Made by a program: the position numbers and the translations under genes | Origin: Apiospora phragmitis | Taxonomy: Eukaryota; Ascomycota; Sordariomycetes; Amphisphaeriales; Apiosporaceae | DNA: 64,000 bases | Assembly: GCA_038363925.1 (NCBI GenBank) | Contig: JAQQWL010000011.1 | Coordinates: 2,480,001-2,544,000 of the forward strand | Direction of reading: 5' to 3' | Shown here: one piece after another, positions 33,285 through 44,560 of the stretch | Numbering within the stretch: the stretch's first letter is position 1 | How the letters are laid out: each line of letters starts with the position of its first letter | The notes under the pieces: model-generated | Seen by the model: the letters and a program-made list of their open reading frames with translations, nothing else | What the model was told of the DNA's origin: nothing | Database searches by the model: none

Positions 33285-35618
33285 TTTCGATGTGTTGATG
33301 TTGCGACGGCTGTTCCAAGACTTTCCAACTTTGCGACTTATACGGCAGTTGTATTGCTCCTCGAGATCTTGTCCAGTCAAAAAGGAAGGTGTGTATAGCT
33401 AACGCAGTAGCAGTACTTCGGGTTATAAGGAGTGACGGTTGACTGGAAGTCGAGGCGGCAGGATGAATGAGTGTGGTGTTGGAAGTTGGTGAGTGAGTGA
33501 GTGAGGCAGAGAGGGGGGCTGAAATGGGAATCGAATAACGGCAGCGAGATGCTTTTTTACATAGCCTGCTGCAGTGGGAACCTCCCCGGTCTACCGTACC
33601 ATTTGGGGAAAAAACAAGACACAAAGTGACAAACATCCCAAAGGTGGATCGACAAAAAAACGCATGGCCCCCCGGAACGGACCCTCTGCCCTTCGGCGTC
33701 TTCCATCCTGTCTCACAGCCACACCGTTGGTGATGGTTCATCTTGAATGTATGTACGTGCTTTCTTTTTTCTTTTTCTTATACCGACATCACACCCACCT
33801 CGGAACCACCATTTATTTCATAAAGGTATCCATCCGACTACTATGTATGTGCATGGGAAGAGCGTAAAAGTCAGTAGACGGCATCGTTATTTAGCCTGGG
33901 TTATCCCGTTAATACCGTCCCGTCTACATGCCGTCTATACTGACAAAGTGGGTGAGGTAGGCATCTCGAGGCTCCCTCCCTCGTGGATTGTGTGTTGTAT
34001 GCCAGTTCTGTGATACCTGGTGAATCAAATGCCACGTCCCTTGCATATCGGGGTAGTACAGCACGACAACTTGTAGGTTGTGCTACGTTGTGTACACGTT
34101 CCAGTTTTTAGTCGGGCAGTTGGCGATCGTGGTCGTACCTGCATAAAATGTGGATGCAAGCCCGAGGTGATTGGTCGGGCTCTTAAGACTTTAGTGCCCG
34201 TGCTTGGATGAGTCTAAAAATCGGCCCAGCTAGCCAGGAATCAGAAGCAACGACTGTGGTACACCACACGAACCATATTCAGGTGTGCCCCCTCCGCCAA
34301 CACACCAGCAACATACCACCAACGCGAACTTTACGAATGCGACCCGAAGCATGCTTGAATTGATTCCATTGCACGCATGTGTTCGAGGATTTCCAAAACC
34401 CCTCGCTGGTCTACGTAATGACACAGCTGCCTTTCATGGGTTGTTATATCAATATTGTCTCTGCTTGATTACTGCTACTGTGTGGGTGTGGCGCCTTCTT
34501 AACTCGTATATCCATCTCTGCTCATTTCGGCAAATTACATGCTGGCGTGGGTTTCCAAGGAAAAAGACCAGGTCCCTATTCCTATAGTCGCGATCGTGGG
34601 AACCAGCGGAAACGTAGCCCTTGAACCCGGACCAATAGGCGTCCATGTGCTAATCAGGAGCATTTTCATTTTCGTGCCGCAGCGGGAGTTCGCAAAAATA
34701 GGTATGGCTTCTTCTAGACCTTCCACCTGGCGCGTCTAGCTGTTGCGATAGAATAAACAGGACGGACAGTATGTACTGGATTGGATTCTGCCATCCCCAC
34801 AACGCTTATTGCGTTGAGAGCCAGAAGGACACCCTGGCCCGTTCCCGCAGCATGTTCACCAGGAGGTCAGGTTGCTGCTTAGCAACGCCAGGAGCTTTGG
34901 TGAGCTAGTCTCTTCCTAAGGAGGGAACCGCTTCTTCTGAGCTTCTAGCACCATCGAGGAGCCTGAATGTAATCTTCTACTGGTGCTAATCTCCCCGACG
35001 ACAGGATCGAGCTGGTCGCAGCTTTTGACTTTATCAACAACGACAATGTTTCAGTGGGACTAGCTGAGTTCTTAGGCCACTCAGGTCAGATGTAAGTAAA
35101 TATGTACCTATTGGAGGGAAGAGGTGACAGACCATCCGAGGCCATCAGCGAACAACGAGCCTGCGAGCCTGCGAGCCTATTGCGCCAAAACCAACCGCCT
35201 AGAACTCAAACAATTGTTGCAATACACGAGACTTGGGAGCTTCTACCTCGGATGTTCTCTCGCATCTCCGAATGCACTTTGGCATCTTGATATCAACTCC
35301 ACACATACCCGATACTCAAATCCCGCTCGATCGCCTTTGCCCCCGATGTTTTGGGATAAACCCCCGTCAAGTTACTTGAGTCAAATCCGGGCTCCACCAT
35401 CGCTGCGATGCTTCCTTTGAAGCGTCGTCATCAAATGAAATTGAAGAGGAATGCGAGTGCAATTAAGGTAGCATCGTCTTTCTCAGATACGCCTATGCAT
35501 ACCACCGAGCCCTGTAGCCCATGACGAGCATACTTCACACACCTAAAGGGCAAACAAAACAAACATAGGCATGGATCAACATTGACACACAACTAACAGC
35601 CAGCTCTCCAGACTCCAT
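33285..35618. other. Intergenic region with a possible unrecognised gene
   Basis: Upstream of 33284 a TTATAA element on the minus strand (about 33422-33427) lies about 140 bp from the GPI-protein start. A TGAG microsatellite is at about 33489-33502. 33600-34750 shows nothing convincing. The stretch 34771-35400 is coding-like on the plus strand and is listed separately. Confidence 0.4.
34771..35400 (+). CDS. Possible unrecognised multi-exon gene
   Basis: This is tentative. 34771-34899 is an open stretch beginning MYWIGFCHPHNAYC and ending at a good donor (gtgagc). After a ctaat branch and acceptor at 35003-35004, the frame reads IELVAAFDFINNDNVSVGLA and reaches a perfect donor, gtaagt, at 35092. 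Beyond that, two overlapping frames are both protein-like for about 60-90 codons. The exon phases do not join without at least one indel or an extra small exon, so no complete model can be given. No family is recognised. Chance is possible. Confidence 0.22.
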
Positions 35619-36944
35619 TCATGGAAAGTACCCAAACTCACTCGAGTATCGTGGATGTGTCCGGCGGCCGCCCCCGTCTCTGTACCGTTGCGGCGGACGT
35701 CTATCCGCCATGTCATTGCCCCAAGGCGCACCGAGCTCTAGGGACTCGTCCTCGTAGTCGACACGGTATCGCGGAGCTGGAAACATGCGCTCCTGCCGCA
35801 GCGTATCCTCGTGGATAGCGCCCATGCGCGCCCGGAGCCGGCTCTCCTCCTCCATCAGCCGCGCAAACCGGGCTGCCTCCTCCCGCTCGCGCCGGTTGGT
35901 TCTGTCGCGGTCCTCCTCGAGGCGGGCGTGCCACTGGCGATGAGTAGATTCGAGTCTCTCGTCTTCCTCTCTCTGGTACATCTTGCCTAAGATGTGCTCG
36001 CTGAGGGCTTCCACTCTCGGGAGAGGTTCAATGTTCTTGCCAGATACAGCTACTGGCGGTGGCGTTTTTGTGTATTGTTCCTGCACCTCAAGCTGTGCCT
36101 TCTTTCTTTTCTCATAAGACTCGAAGAGAGCTTCTTGGAGGCGCTTCTGTTCCTCCAGCTCCCATCTCTTGTTGTCGGCGTCTAGCTGTGCTTGCTTTCC
36201 TTGCTCGAACGAACCCTTCAGGGCGTCCTTCATCCGTTGTTGCTCTTCCAACTCTCTTCTTCTCTTGACATCTTCGTCTAGGCCTTGCGATATTCTCAAG
36301 ATTTGGTCGAGAGAGTCGCCGTGTTTCTTCATCTGCGCCTGATGGAACTCCTGCGCTTTGATGATTCTGGCATGTTCCTCGCCGTTCTGTTTGGCGTGGC
36401 CGCCATGAGACTCGCACATCTCGTCCACCGTCGTTCTCAGCGACTGGAGATTGCTACCGTTTTCGTTGGTTTTCGCGAAGGCCTGGTTCAGAGTATCATG
36501 ATGGGCGGCCCACTCACTCTGCCTCGGGCTGTGACTGGGTTCCCACCAGTTGCTCTGGGATGAGAAGGCGGGCTGGTCGCTGGGGTTGCCCATGAAGCTA
36601 CGAAAGTACGCGAATCTGCGGGTTGCCTTGGCTCTCTCGAACTCTTCGTTCAAGAGCATATCGATCGGATCAGGCATCATGTTTGCTGAGGACTTCTTGC
36701 TCTTGCTCTTCTTGCTGGATGATTTTCTTTTGCGAGGAGGTGGGCCAAAGCAATTCATACTGCCCAGGTAAGAAGTTGAGGCGGTTGATATTCGAGATAG
36801 TCGACCTGTTGTTTTTGAAGATGACGACCTTGAGCATAACGAAAACTCGTCTCTCGTCTGATCATAGTCCAGATATATATCCTTCATGCACGTCTGGGAC
36901 ACCGACCTTTGCAGGCTTTGAGCGGTGTCTCCGTACGTAGCCAT
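35619..36944 (-). CDS. Coiled-coil protein of unknown function (441 aa)
   Basis: A single intact exon. Residues 1-75 are Ser/Thr-rich and contain a Lys cluster (RKRKSSSKKSKSKKSS) that could be a nuclear localisation signal or phosphorylation region. Residues about 75-195 are mixed, with Trp- and Gln-containing segments. Residues about 195-390 are highly charged and helical, rich in Glu, Arg, Lys and Gln (repeats like RRELEEQQRMKDAL and RWELEEQKRLQEAL), predicting a long coiled coil. The two similar segments suggest an internal duplication of about 32 residues. The tail is Arg/Tyr-rich. No membrane segment or signal peptide is seen. The gene stands alone, and I do not recognise a family. Codon quality and length make it a likely real gene. 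Confidence 0.7.
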   Translation of the reverse strand: MATYGDTAQSLQRSVSQTCMKDIYLDYDQTRDEFSLCSRSSSSKTTGRLSRISTASTSYLGSMNCFGPPPRKRKSSSKKSKSKKSSANMMPDPIDMLLNEEFERAKATRRFAYFRSFMGNPSDQPAFSSQSNWWEPSHSPRQSEWAAHHDTLNQAFAKTNENGSNLQSLRTTVDEMCESHGGHAKQNGEEHARIIKAQEFHQAQMKKHGDSLDQILRISQGLDEDVKRRRELEEQQRMKDALKGSFEQGKQAQLDADNKRWELEEQKRLQEALFESYEKRKKAQLEVQEQYTKTPPPVAVSGKNIEPLPRVEALSEHILGKMYQREEDERLESTHRQWHARLEEDRDRTNRREREEAARFARLMEEESRLRARMGAIHEDTLRQERMFPAPRYRVDYEDESLELGAPWGNDMADRRPPQRYRDGGGRRTHPRYSSEFGYFP

Positions 36945-38169
36945 ATTCGCCTAGTAGCTACCAATACCGACTCTATGTCTATGCGTGTTTGACAGGCTTT
37001 GGTAAAATCTTTCGAGGGTTGGAACGCATCTTTGATCTTTGCTGACCGTATCTACTCAGTAATGCCCCCTTGGAGCAGCTACGCACCAATCGCAACTATC
37101 CCTACTGACGAATATGTACTATTTTGTGAGACATGCGGAGTCTACGGAGATAGCTGCGGTGAGTTCCCTACCATACAGCCGCAAGTCGCTGCAAAGCTCG
37201 GGTCACCGCCTACATGGCTATTGTCTTAAGATGCACATACTTGTCGCTTTGTTCGCCAGACACCGCTCCCAAGAGAGGTCGTGCTTTTGACTTACCGTGC
37301 CAGAAACTTAGGTAGCTAAACCCGGTTTTCGATCCCACCGGGCTGTCCGATGGCTGTACGACCTTGCAATACCTCATCTGGGAGACTGACTACCGTCAAA
37401 CGTTACGTTACTTGATGATTCTGGCCATACTAATCAATATCTGTGTCTGCCTTGAAAGATATCGGGAAACATCTAGATGCGGCATCCAATTAGATCCTGA
37501 CTGAAGCTTGTGGGAAGAGCCTGCTCATGATCAATTCGGTCTTTATTCATTGCTCTTGGTAGGTAGCGAACCGGAACCCCAGGACGTCATCCTTCGCACA
37601 ACGGTTCGAAGGCAAACGCAAATCGAGCAGACCACTCGAAGCCAAAGGCAGATCTATTCTCCCGGCCATCACCAACCCCGAAACCACAAATTCATTGCAT
37701 ACTCCTTGTCGTGTCGTCGGTTCATTCCCTTGGGACGACCATACCCGATGGGTATCTAATCAAACACCCCTATCCCCTGACCTCTAACTTGCAGTGTACA
37801 AAACGCATCAAAAAATAAAAGGAAAAAAAAACGCGCAGTCTCAGCGGAGAGCATCGCACCCCCCCCCCCCAAAAGCCGAGATCTCATTGTTGCTGAGACT
37901 ATCGATGGTAGTGTGTTAGCGTGCGGGAGACCTTGATATTAGGGAGTAGCACAGACTTACCAGGCAGCTTTCCATGATGTATATGAATGAAAATCATGAT
38001 CAAATCCACGACCCGTGAAGAAAAGTGAGCTGGCAAACGATTCAGCCACTGACAGACAGCCCAGCCATCAGCTAGCTACCCACCCAAGCCAGTAGCCATG
38101 TGGGTGACCACCTTCTAGCCCAAGCATTTCTCGTGCGCTATATTACCGGGTACTCGAACAAGTTGGACA
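36945..38169. other. Intergenic region
   Basis: The first few hundred bases should hold the promoter of the coiled-coil gene. A run of 12 C at 37859-37870, close after A-rich sequence (about 37806-37830), is the longest homopolymer in the window. No frame here is convincing. Confidence 0.4.
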
Positions 38170-39904
38170 TTATTCGAATGGTCCCGTAGAGCTTTGCTGC
38201 TCAGTCGTTGGCGGGTGATTGCTGTGGTTTGTGTAATACCAGAGCCCGACGATGATTAGAGCAGCCGCCACGCTGGCAGACAGGCACCAGTAAAACCGCA
38301 TCGCCAGGTTGCGTGTCGTCGGAGCCAGTCGCGCGTCGACGCGGGAGTGGGAGCGGGACTGATATCGGACGCGCCACATGCGGATGCATCGTTGTGACAG
38401 GAGCTGAGGCTGCTGCTCCTGTTGCGCCTCGATATCGCCTCGGGGGGTGAACGTTGTTGTCAGCCAGATGGTCGTTGTTATTGTTGCTGCTGGCACGATC
38501 AAAGGGGGCACGGTAGGCAGGAGGCGGGGTCGTGGGTGCCGTGGTGGGTGCCGCCATAGTGGCGGTAGTGGTTGTGGTGACCCTCCGGCCCTTGCTGCTG
38601 CTGCTGCCGCCGCTGCTGCTGGGACTGCCGTCATGGCCCGTGGCGTAGTGTCGAACAGTGCCCGTGTCGCTGATGATGCGCAGGGACTGCTGCGCGCTCG
38701 TGCCGCCCTGCTCCGTGTTCTTCTGTTTCTGCTGCTGCTGCTGCGCTTGGTGCAGCGTGCTCGACGCGTGGTGCAGGCCCCAGCGCGGGTCCTCGGTGAT
38801 GCAGGAGCACCGGTTCAGCACGCAGTGGCGGCAGAAGCCCTCGGTGACGATGCGCGACTTGTTGTTGCTGGTCGCGTCCATGGGCGGGAGCCCGGGCGCG
38901 TCGTCGTCGTCGGGCGTGAGACAGGCGCAGTGGTTGGTCTCGCAGTGGCCGCAGGGGCCGTCGTAGAGGACGTGGCGGAGCGCGTCGGTCACGATGATCT
39001 CGCGGTCCTGGTCATCGGTAGTAGGAGAGCCGTCGTTGCATTCTCCTCGGGACGAGAACTTGGACCGCAGGGTCGAGGCGGAGCGTTTCTGGCGCACGTC
39101 GGATGGGCGGCGGCTGCTGGCGGTCGGCCACCGCTGCGCGGGATGGTGCAGATGGAGAACGAGGGCGCGAGGTACCGGGGTGGACGTTGGGGCAGTCGTC
39201 TGGCGTCGCCGTCATGGGCAAGCTGAGCCGGCTCACGGAGCTATCCGCGTGATAACGAGGTCCGACGTCTGGTCCAGGCTCGCCGCCGATGAAGATGTCG
39301 CGGTCGTCAGAAGAGCTGGTGGCGGGGGGGACGAAGAAGAAGCAGGAGGTTGGTAAGGACCAACGTTGTTTTCTCTTGGGAGACGGTACTGGGTCTGCTG
39401 CGAAGACGCCCGAGTGGTGGTGTTCTTGTCAACGAAGGGGTCGCTGGAGCGAAGAACAGATCGTCTCGATACGGACTGCGGGAGCAGCGGAAAAGGCTCG
39501 GTGGCCTTGCAGATAGGAACTGTCGGGGTCAGGTCGCCGCTCGCATTGCTATCGCTGACATTGTGATACACAACAGTACCGTCAACATCACTGACTCCTG
39601 ACAGAGTAGACACGCTGTTGTTGTTGTCCTGGCGTACGTCGTCGACGGTGGTGGCAATCAGCTCTCCCTTGCCGGCCAGAATCGCGTTCACCAGTCCCCG
39701 GTCAAACTCGCCACTTGCGCGGTTGACGAGGGCCGAGGGGTTGGCCAAGCCCGCCTTGGCTCGGGCTGCTCGCTCGGCCCAGTACTTGCGCGTCTCCTCG
39801 CTGTTGCAGGGCTCGACGCTGACGCTGACGTAGACCGCCTTGGGGGTGGAAGGGTTGGAGGGTCCTGGGTCACCCTTGGAGGAAGATGTAGCCTTTGGTG
39901 CCAT
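38170..39904 (-). CDS. Tail-anchored protein with two CxHCxxNxCxC motifs (three frameshifts)
   Basis: I do not recognise a family. Corrected from the ATG at 39904 (MAPKATSSSKGD) it is 577 aa; an upstream in-frame ATG at 39970 would add 22 residues. The first 240 residues are polar, containing KYWAERAARAKAG and ALVNRASGEFDRGLVNAILA. In the centre are two Cys/His motifs: PCGHCETNHCAC (about 38923-38955) and FCRHCVLNRCSC (about 38800-38835), 40 residues apart, suited to metal binding. A low-complexity, Ser/Gln/Asn/Thr/Pro-rich part follows. The end has one membrane span (MRFYWCLSASVAAALIIVGL) and a short tail. Breaks: a missing base at 39259-39260, an extra G in 39105-39107 and an extra G in 38442-38447. 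Without the last, the membrane span is lost. A cytosolic metal-binding domain anchored in a membrane is inferred. Confidence 0.6.
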
Positions 39905-40825
39905 GTTGTCGAAGAAGCTCGTTGTTGGTGTAGATTGTGCTTGGCTAGCGAAAAGATGTAGGGGTGACAAGACAGCAGAGTAGAGCAGCAGGTCGTGGTG
40001 ATGTAGGGTACGAGTGGGTGTGTTCGGTTGCCGTAATTCTCTTTTGACTTTGGTTCCGTCCTCCTGCTGTGTGGGCTTTAGCCAAGGGCCTGTAGAAAAA
40101 TCGCAATGATTGATGCCAGAATGGATAAGAATTTCGGATTGGAATTGGAAAAGGTGTCAAGGGAATATGCCGTGCATATGTGAAGGGGGGAAGGGGGAGG
40201 GACGCCCTCAACGAAGGGGATGAAGAAATGCAAATATTGGTCAACACCAAGTAGTACATGATGAATACGAAGTGAGTCAAGATGAATACAAAAAGGTGAT
40301 CATCAGACGAGGATAGACGACACCTCAAATGGCTAGGAAGTAGGAAAGCTGGGAGTGAACGTACCACGATGATTTCAAATCCTTTGGTAACGAAGCCGTC
40401 GAACTGAATTCTTGGGTACTCTTTGGGCTGGCTGGAAGATTATCTGTGGGAAGGGAAGCCCTATGCAAACGCTACGGTTTGATTATGAGAGGGTTTTTGC
40501 TTGTTGTCGGTCCACTCACTGCGGGTTGCGAAGGTTGCAAGTTCGGTGTGGAAGGAGTGGTGGGAATGGAGGCACTATTCGAGTCCTTTGGCTACTGTAC
40601 TGTACGTGTTTGAACAGTTCTAGGCGAGTTCAGTGGGCCAAAGCTGGAGGGTACTTAACTACGAGCCCAAGACAGCACCAGATATGATGGGTTGTCAATA
40701 ACATCACTCATTTCAAATGACCGACGACTTACTTCACCTCTATCTCACCCTTACTTCACGTGCATTTAGGAACAATGTACCAGCCACAGTGCCCCTAATT
40801 ATATTTCATCCAGTACACTATCTAC
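39905..40825. other. Intergenic region
   Basis: Upstream of 39904 lies the probable promoter/leader of the CxHC protein gene (a minus-strand CT-rich stretch at about 40160-40200). The rest, up to 40825, is the 3' flank of the small secreted protein gene. I see no gene. Confidence 0.4.
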
Positions 40826-41409
40826 TTAGTTCTTGGGCTTGACATCCCCAGTGAAGTTCACGCTTTGACTTGCTTGGCCAGCTGCTTTCTTGTCCAAGGC
40901 AATGTTGTTGTTGAGCTTCTTCTGCTCCTTGTCAACCTTTGCCTGGTTGTCCTTGCCCTGTGCCTGCTCGATCTGCAGCGCCGTGGTCTCGAGGAACAGC
41001 TTCAACACCTTGTTCTTGACCTTGCCGTTCTGCAGGGCATCGGCAGCCGCACCGCTGGCCGCCTTAACCTCGTCGTTGAAGGCATCTGTCTCGGCAGCTT
41101 CTGCAGTCTCTCGGGCCGCCTTGATGATGGCCAGGTCACCCTTGGAGACACTAGCCAGATTGCTCGTGTCGATCTGGGTACGATATGGTTAGAACATCTG
41201 GGTGTGACACCATATGGCAAATCGAGACTGTTTAGACTTACGGGGAACTTGGCCTGCGCCTCGGCCAGGGCATTGCCAGCCGTGCCGCTGGATATCTGGA
41301 AGTCGGCGTATGGTCGGGCTGTCAACGCTCGCTTCTGGACCTCGCCGGTGGGCAGGGAAAGGGCCGAAGCGGCCAAGGAGAGTAGGGCGGCAATCTTGGC
41401 GATATACAT
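40826..41409 (-). CDS. Small secreted protein with Kex2 site (171 aa)
   Basis: Two exons, 41409-41242 and 41173-40826, joined by a 68-bp intron (gtaagt donor, cccag acceptor); the frame is intact. The N-terminus MYIAKIAALLSLAASALS is a clear signal peptide and is followed by the dibasic KR at residues 26-27, a Kex2-type cleavage site. The mature chain of about 144 residues has no cysteine. It is Ala/Lys/Glu/Gln-rich and mostly helical (IIKAARETAEAAETDAF, LKLFLETTALQIEQAQG). It ends near VNFTGDVKPKN with one possible N-glycosylation site. Similar cysteine-free helical secreted proteins are widespread in filamentous ascomycetes, but their role is not known to me. An effector role cannot be judged from sequence. 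Confidence 0.75.
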
Positions 41410-42678
41410 TGTGATGGTGATAAGGTCACTTGGTAGATACGAAAAGACTGAGTAAAAAATGATAGTTAGGTAAAAGTGACCAGCAAATTAAAGTAATGGA
41501 TTTAATAATAACAACACAGCTGCAAGAGAAATAAAATGGAAATGGTGATGTTTATTGGAGAGACGTGTAGTAGAACAGACGGCTAGGAGACGAGAACTCT
41601 CCATGGCAGGATCAGCTAGATATTATATACAATAAGATACTCAGGTTAGAGGGCCGAGGAACTTCTAGACAGGCCGTAGACAGGCCTCAAGCCCTGTACA
41701 ACTTTGCCTACCTACTTGGGTCAAATCCAGGTCGAGTTTGAATGATCCTCACCGAGCGGTGCCTGTCCTGCCAAATTTAGGAGGATTTGGGCTCGTGGAC
41801 CAATGGCATGGTGAGGAACGACACCACAGCAACCCGGTATCTTGGGATGAACATGGTTCCTTGGACGATATTAGAGTGACAGGTTCGTGGAGAAATCCAG
41901 AATAAGCTTCAATTTTAGGTGGCGGACATCTGGTCGATGGATACAATCAAGGAGGCCTCTTCTCGTCTCAAGTTGTCCGCAGGGGATGTCGAGACGTGAT
42001 GTTGCTTCATACCCCGGCTGTTCTCCACACAACACAGTGACCCGCCCCGACCATCTCTCTCATCATCTGTGCCGATCAATCAAATCTTTGGTTGAATGAC
42101 TCTGCTCACGCTAACCTTAGTGAAGTGAACCGACAATTGATCGGGTTTGGTATAAGTGAGGCACAGCGCCTCCCCAGTGGTCATTGGCATGTCGCTTCTG
42201 TGACCACCAACAAGACCAGTAGGCAACCAACTGAAAACATACTGACATAACGTGGTCGGACGGGCCGTAAGCCGTATTCGCCGCTGCCAAAGTAGCCCGT
42301 TCGAAGCCCGCCGGACTTTTCGCCTGGCCACTTGAGTCACCGGCCTGGACAAGCTTACGAATGCTGCAGTGCAAGGTGGACGATTGATTCGATGACTTGC
42401 ATCTACCCTACCCGGCAATTCGGGGGCCTGGGAGTGTGAAGGATTGCCCCCGCAGCCCTCCACTCTCTCTGCCCGTGATCATTGGGTGACAAACTTCTGA
42501 TATCGTTCCTAGGCAGCCACTTAGAAGCACCATTTATAAAGGTGGCATCCTGCCCCCGGAATTCATTACGATATTAAGAGGGGATCCTGCAAGATCCAAG
42601 TGAACTACTATTACTCCCCCAGTCTCGAAAGCGTGGGGTACATATGCATAATCGCGGAAGTTGCTAGATTTAGTCAAT
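41410..42678. other. Divergent promoter region between secreted protein and esterase
   Basis: The two flanking genes point away from each other. A TATAAA box at 42535-42540 lies about 140 bp upstream of the esterase start. Minus-strand frames inside (for example 42080-42463) show no domain. Confidence 0.5.
42535..42540 (+). promoter_or_regulatory. TATA box of the esterase gene
   Basis: TATAAA occurs about 140 bp before the proposed start codon at 42679, a plausible core-promoter position for a regulated fungal gene. Confidence 0.5.
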
Positions 42679-44030
42679 ATGATTGTCGGCAGAGTGATCC
42701 CCCAGAGGATTTCCTGGGCAAACGTGCCGATGTCGCCGAATCCCTCAGCAGGGCCCGCCCGGCCCCGAACGGTTTCTCGGACCACGTCTTCAGGACCGAG
42801 CACGGCGTAGAGCTGGGCGCGCGGGTCTGGCCGGCGCCCAACACCACCGGCGGCGGGCCGCGCCCCTTCGTGACCTGGACGCACGGCGGCGCCTTCGTGG
42901 GCGGAAACCACTTTGCCCCGCTCTCCTGGCTCGTCCCCGGCTTCCACGCCCTGGGCTACCACGTCGTGTCCAACGCGTACCGCCTCTGCCCCCAGGTCGA
43001 CCTCGAGGCCGGCATCGGGGACTGCGTCGACTTCGTCGCCTGGTGCCGCCGCGCGCTGCCCGGCATCCTCGGCCCCGGCCGGGTCGACGCCGACCGCTAC
43101 GTCATCACCGGCGAGTCGGGCGGCGGCTACATGGTGACCAACATGGCCACGCGGCTGCCGGAGCCCGCGCCGCGCGCCGTCGTCGACGTGTACGGCCTGG
43201 TCGACCTCTTCGACCCGTACAACTGGCTCTTCGACGCCGTCGACCAGAGCGCCTACCCGGCCTGGGGGTCGGACAAGGACGCGCCGCTGCAGCAGGAGTT
43301 CTCCGAGGAGAAGATCCTATCCGTCATCCGCGGGGACCGGGACCCGCGCACGCCGTCTCCGCGGCCCTGTTCTCCGGCGGCCAAGTCCTCGAGGGCGAGG
43401 CGCAGCTCGCAGCCGCGTGGCAGACGCCCTTCCCCTTCACCGAGCGCGTCCGGCTCCAGGCCGCCGTGCACAGCTACCTCTCGTCCACGTGGCCCCTGGG
43501 CGGGCGCCATTGGTCCGCCTACACCGCGCTGCTGCATCCGGAGCGGTTTCTCGCCTCTGCTGCTGCTGACGGCGACAACAACGGCGACGATGACGACCAA
43601 GCAGTACAAGAGAAGGTCCGGGTTTTTGCGCGCACCGTCTCCCCCATGCAGATCCTCGACACCGAGCCCTACGTCGGCGGGGCCAAGAAGTACCCGCCCA
43701 CGGCGTTCCTGCACGGCTCGGCGGACGTCGCGGTGCCCCTGGGCCAGACGGAGCGCTTCGCCGCGAAGCTCCGGGCCCTCGGCGTCGAGACGCTCGTGTC
43801 GGTGGAGCCGGACGAGCCGCATGTTTTCGACCAGGTGTACACTGTGAGTAGTGAAATCGGGAAGGGGGTGCGGGGTGACACAATCGGATTTCTGGCTGAA
43901 GTGATGTGATGACTTACTGAGCGCGGGGCCTGTTGCTAACCACTGCGTCACCTAGGATCCCTCTGTCCCTGGATGGTACGACTACATTCAACCTGTGATT
44001 GACTTCGTCGCACGACACGTTGAGAAGTGA
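42679..44030 (+). CDS. HSL-family alpha/beta-hydrolase esterase (two frameshifts)
   Basis: This is a carboxylester hydrolase of the hormone-sensitive-lipase type. Exons are 42679-43843 and 43956-44030 (gtgagt donor, ctaac branch, ctag acceptor); corrected length 413 aa. Motifs: HGGAF (oxyanion hole), GESGGG (nucleophile Ser), HGSADVAVP (acid Asp) and DEPHVFDQVY (His). The last exon supplies the expected end (GWYDYIQPVIDFVARHVEK). Two one-base losses are needed: in the C run 42699-42703, which connects ATG 42679 to PPEDFLGKR, and in CCC 43343-43345, which restores DPAHAVSAALFSGGQ. The frame upstream of the first break has no ATG, which supports this start. There is no signal peptide, so it is probably cytosolic. 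The coding part is very GC-rich compared with the flanks. Substrate unknown; detoxification or secondary metabolism is common for this family. Confidence 0.82.
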
Positions 44031-44560
44031 TATCTGCTACAGTTTGGTGACACTTTGTGTGCTCACTCAACGTCCATTCTACTTACCAGAGGGGCCAGGA
44101 TACACATGATACAATACTGCACGGGAACATAGCTAGCGACACTCTGGGCCACTTGCGTACAACGACACGATATAGCAATCTAATGCTTGAATCAAATCGG
44201 GGAGCTAAATGTTGGGTGTAACGATACACGTAACAGGCGTCGTCCAAATCCCACGAAAATACTATACTATGTAACACTGATTAACATTACTTTGAAGTGT
44301 CACAAGCGAGCAAGGAAAGGGTTAATTGAACAATCAAAAAGGCACCAATCAAAGTGCAAGTGCATTGTATGTGCAGGTGTAAAGTATGTACAGGAGAATG
44401 TAATGTACGCCCTAAAATCCAACGACCAAACCAGGAGCTTTTTTGCCTTCCAATCCAAATCAAATATCTTGGCTCAAATTGATCCACCGAGATGTGTGTG
44501 TGTTCCAGAAACCGTGAACGCCGCGCATACAGTATTTTTCTGTTTTAGAGAAACAGAAAC
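44031..44560. other. Convergent 3' intergenic region
   Basis: This lies between two genes that end toward each other (esterase + and glucanase -). It is AT-rich, consistent with two 3' untranslated regions and terminators. No gene is seen. Confidence 0.5.

Noticed and set aside
43253..43951. 232-codon open frame antisense to the esterase
   Set aside because: A shadow of the GC-rich esterase exon; no domain pattern.
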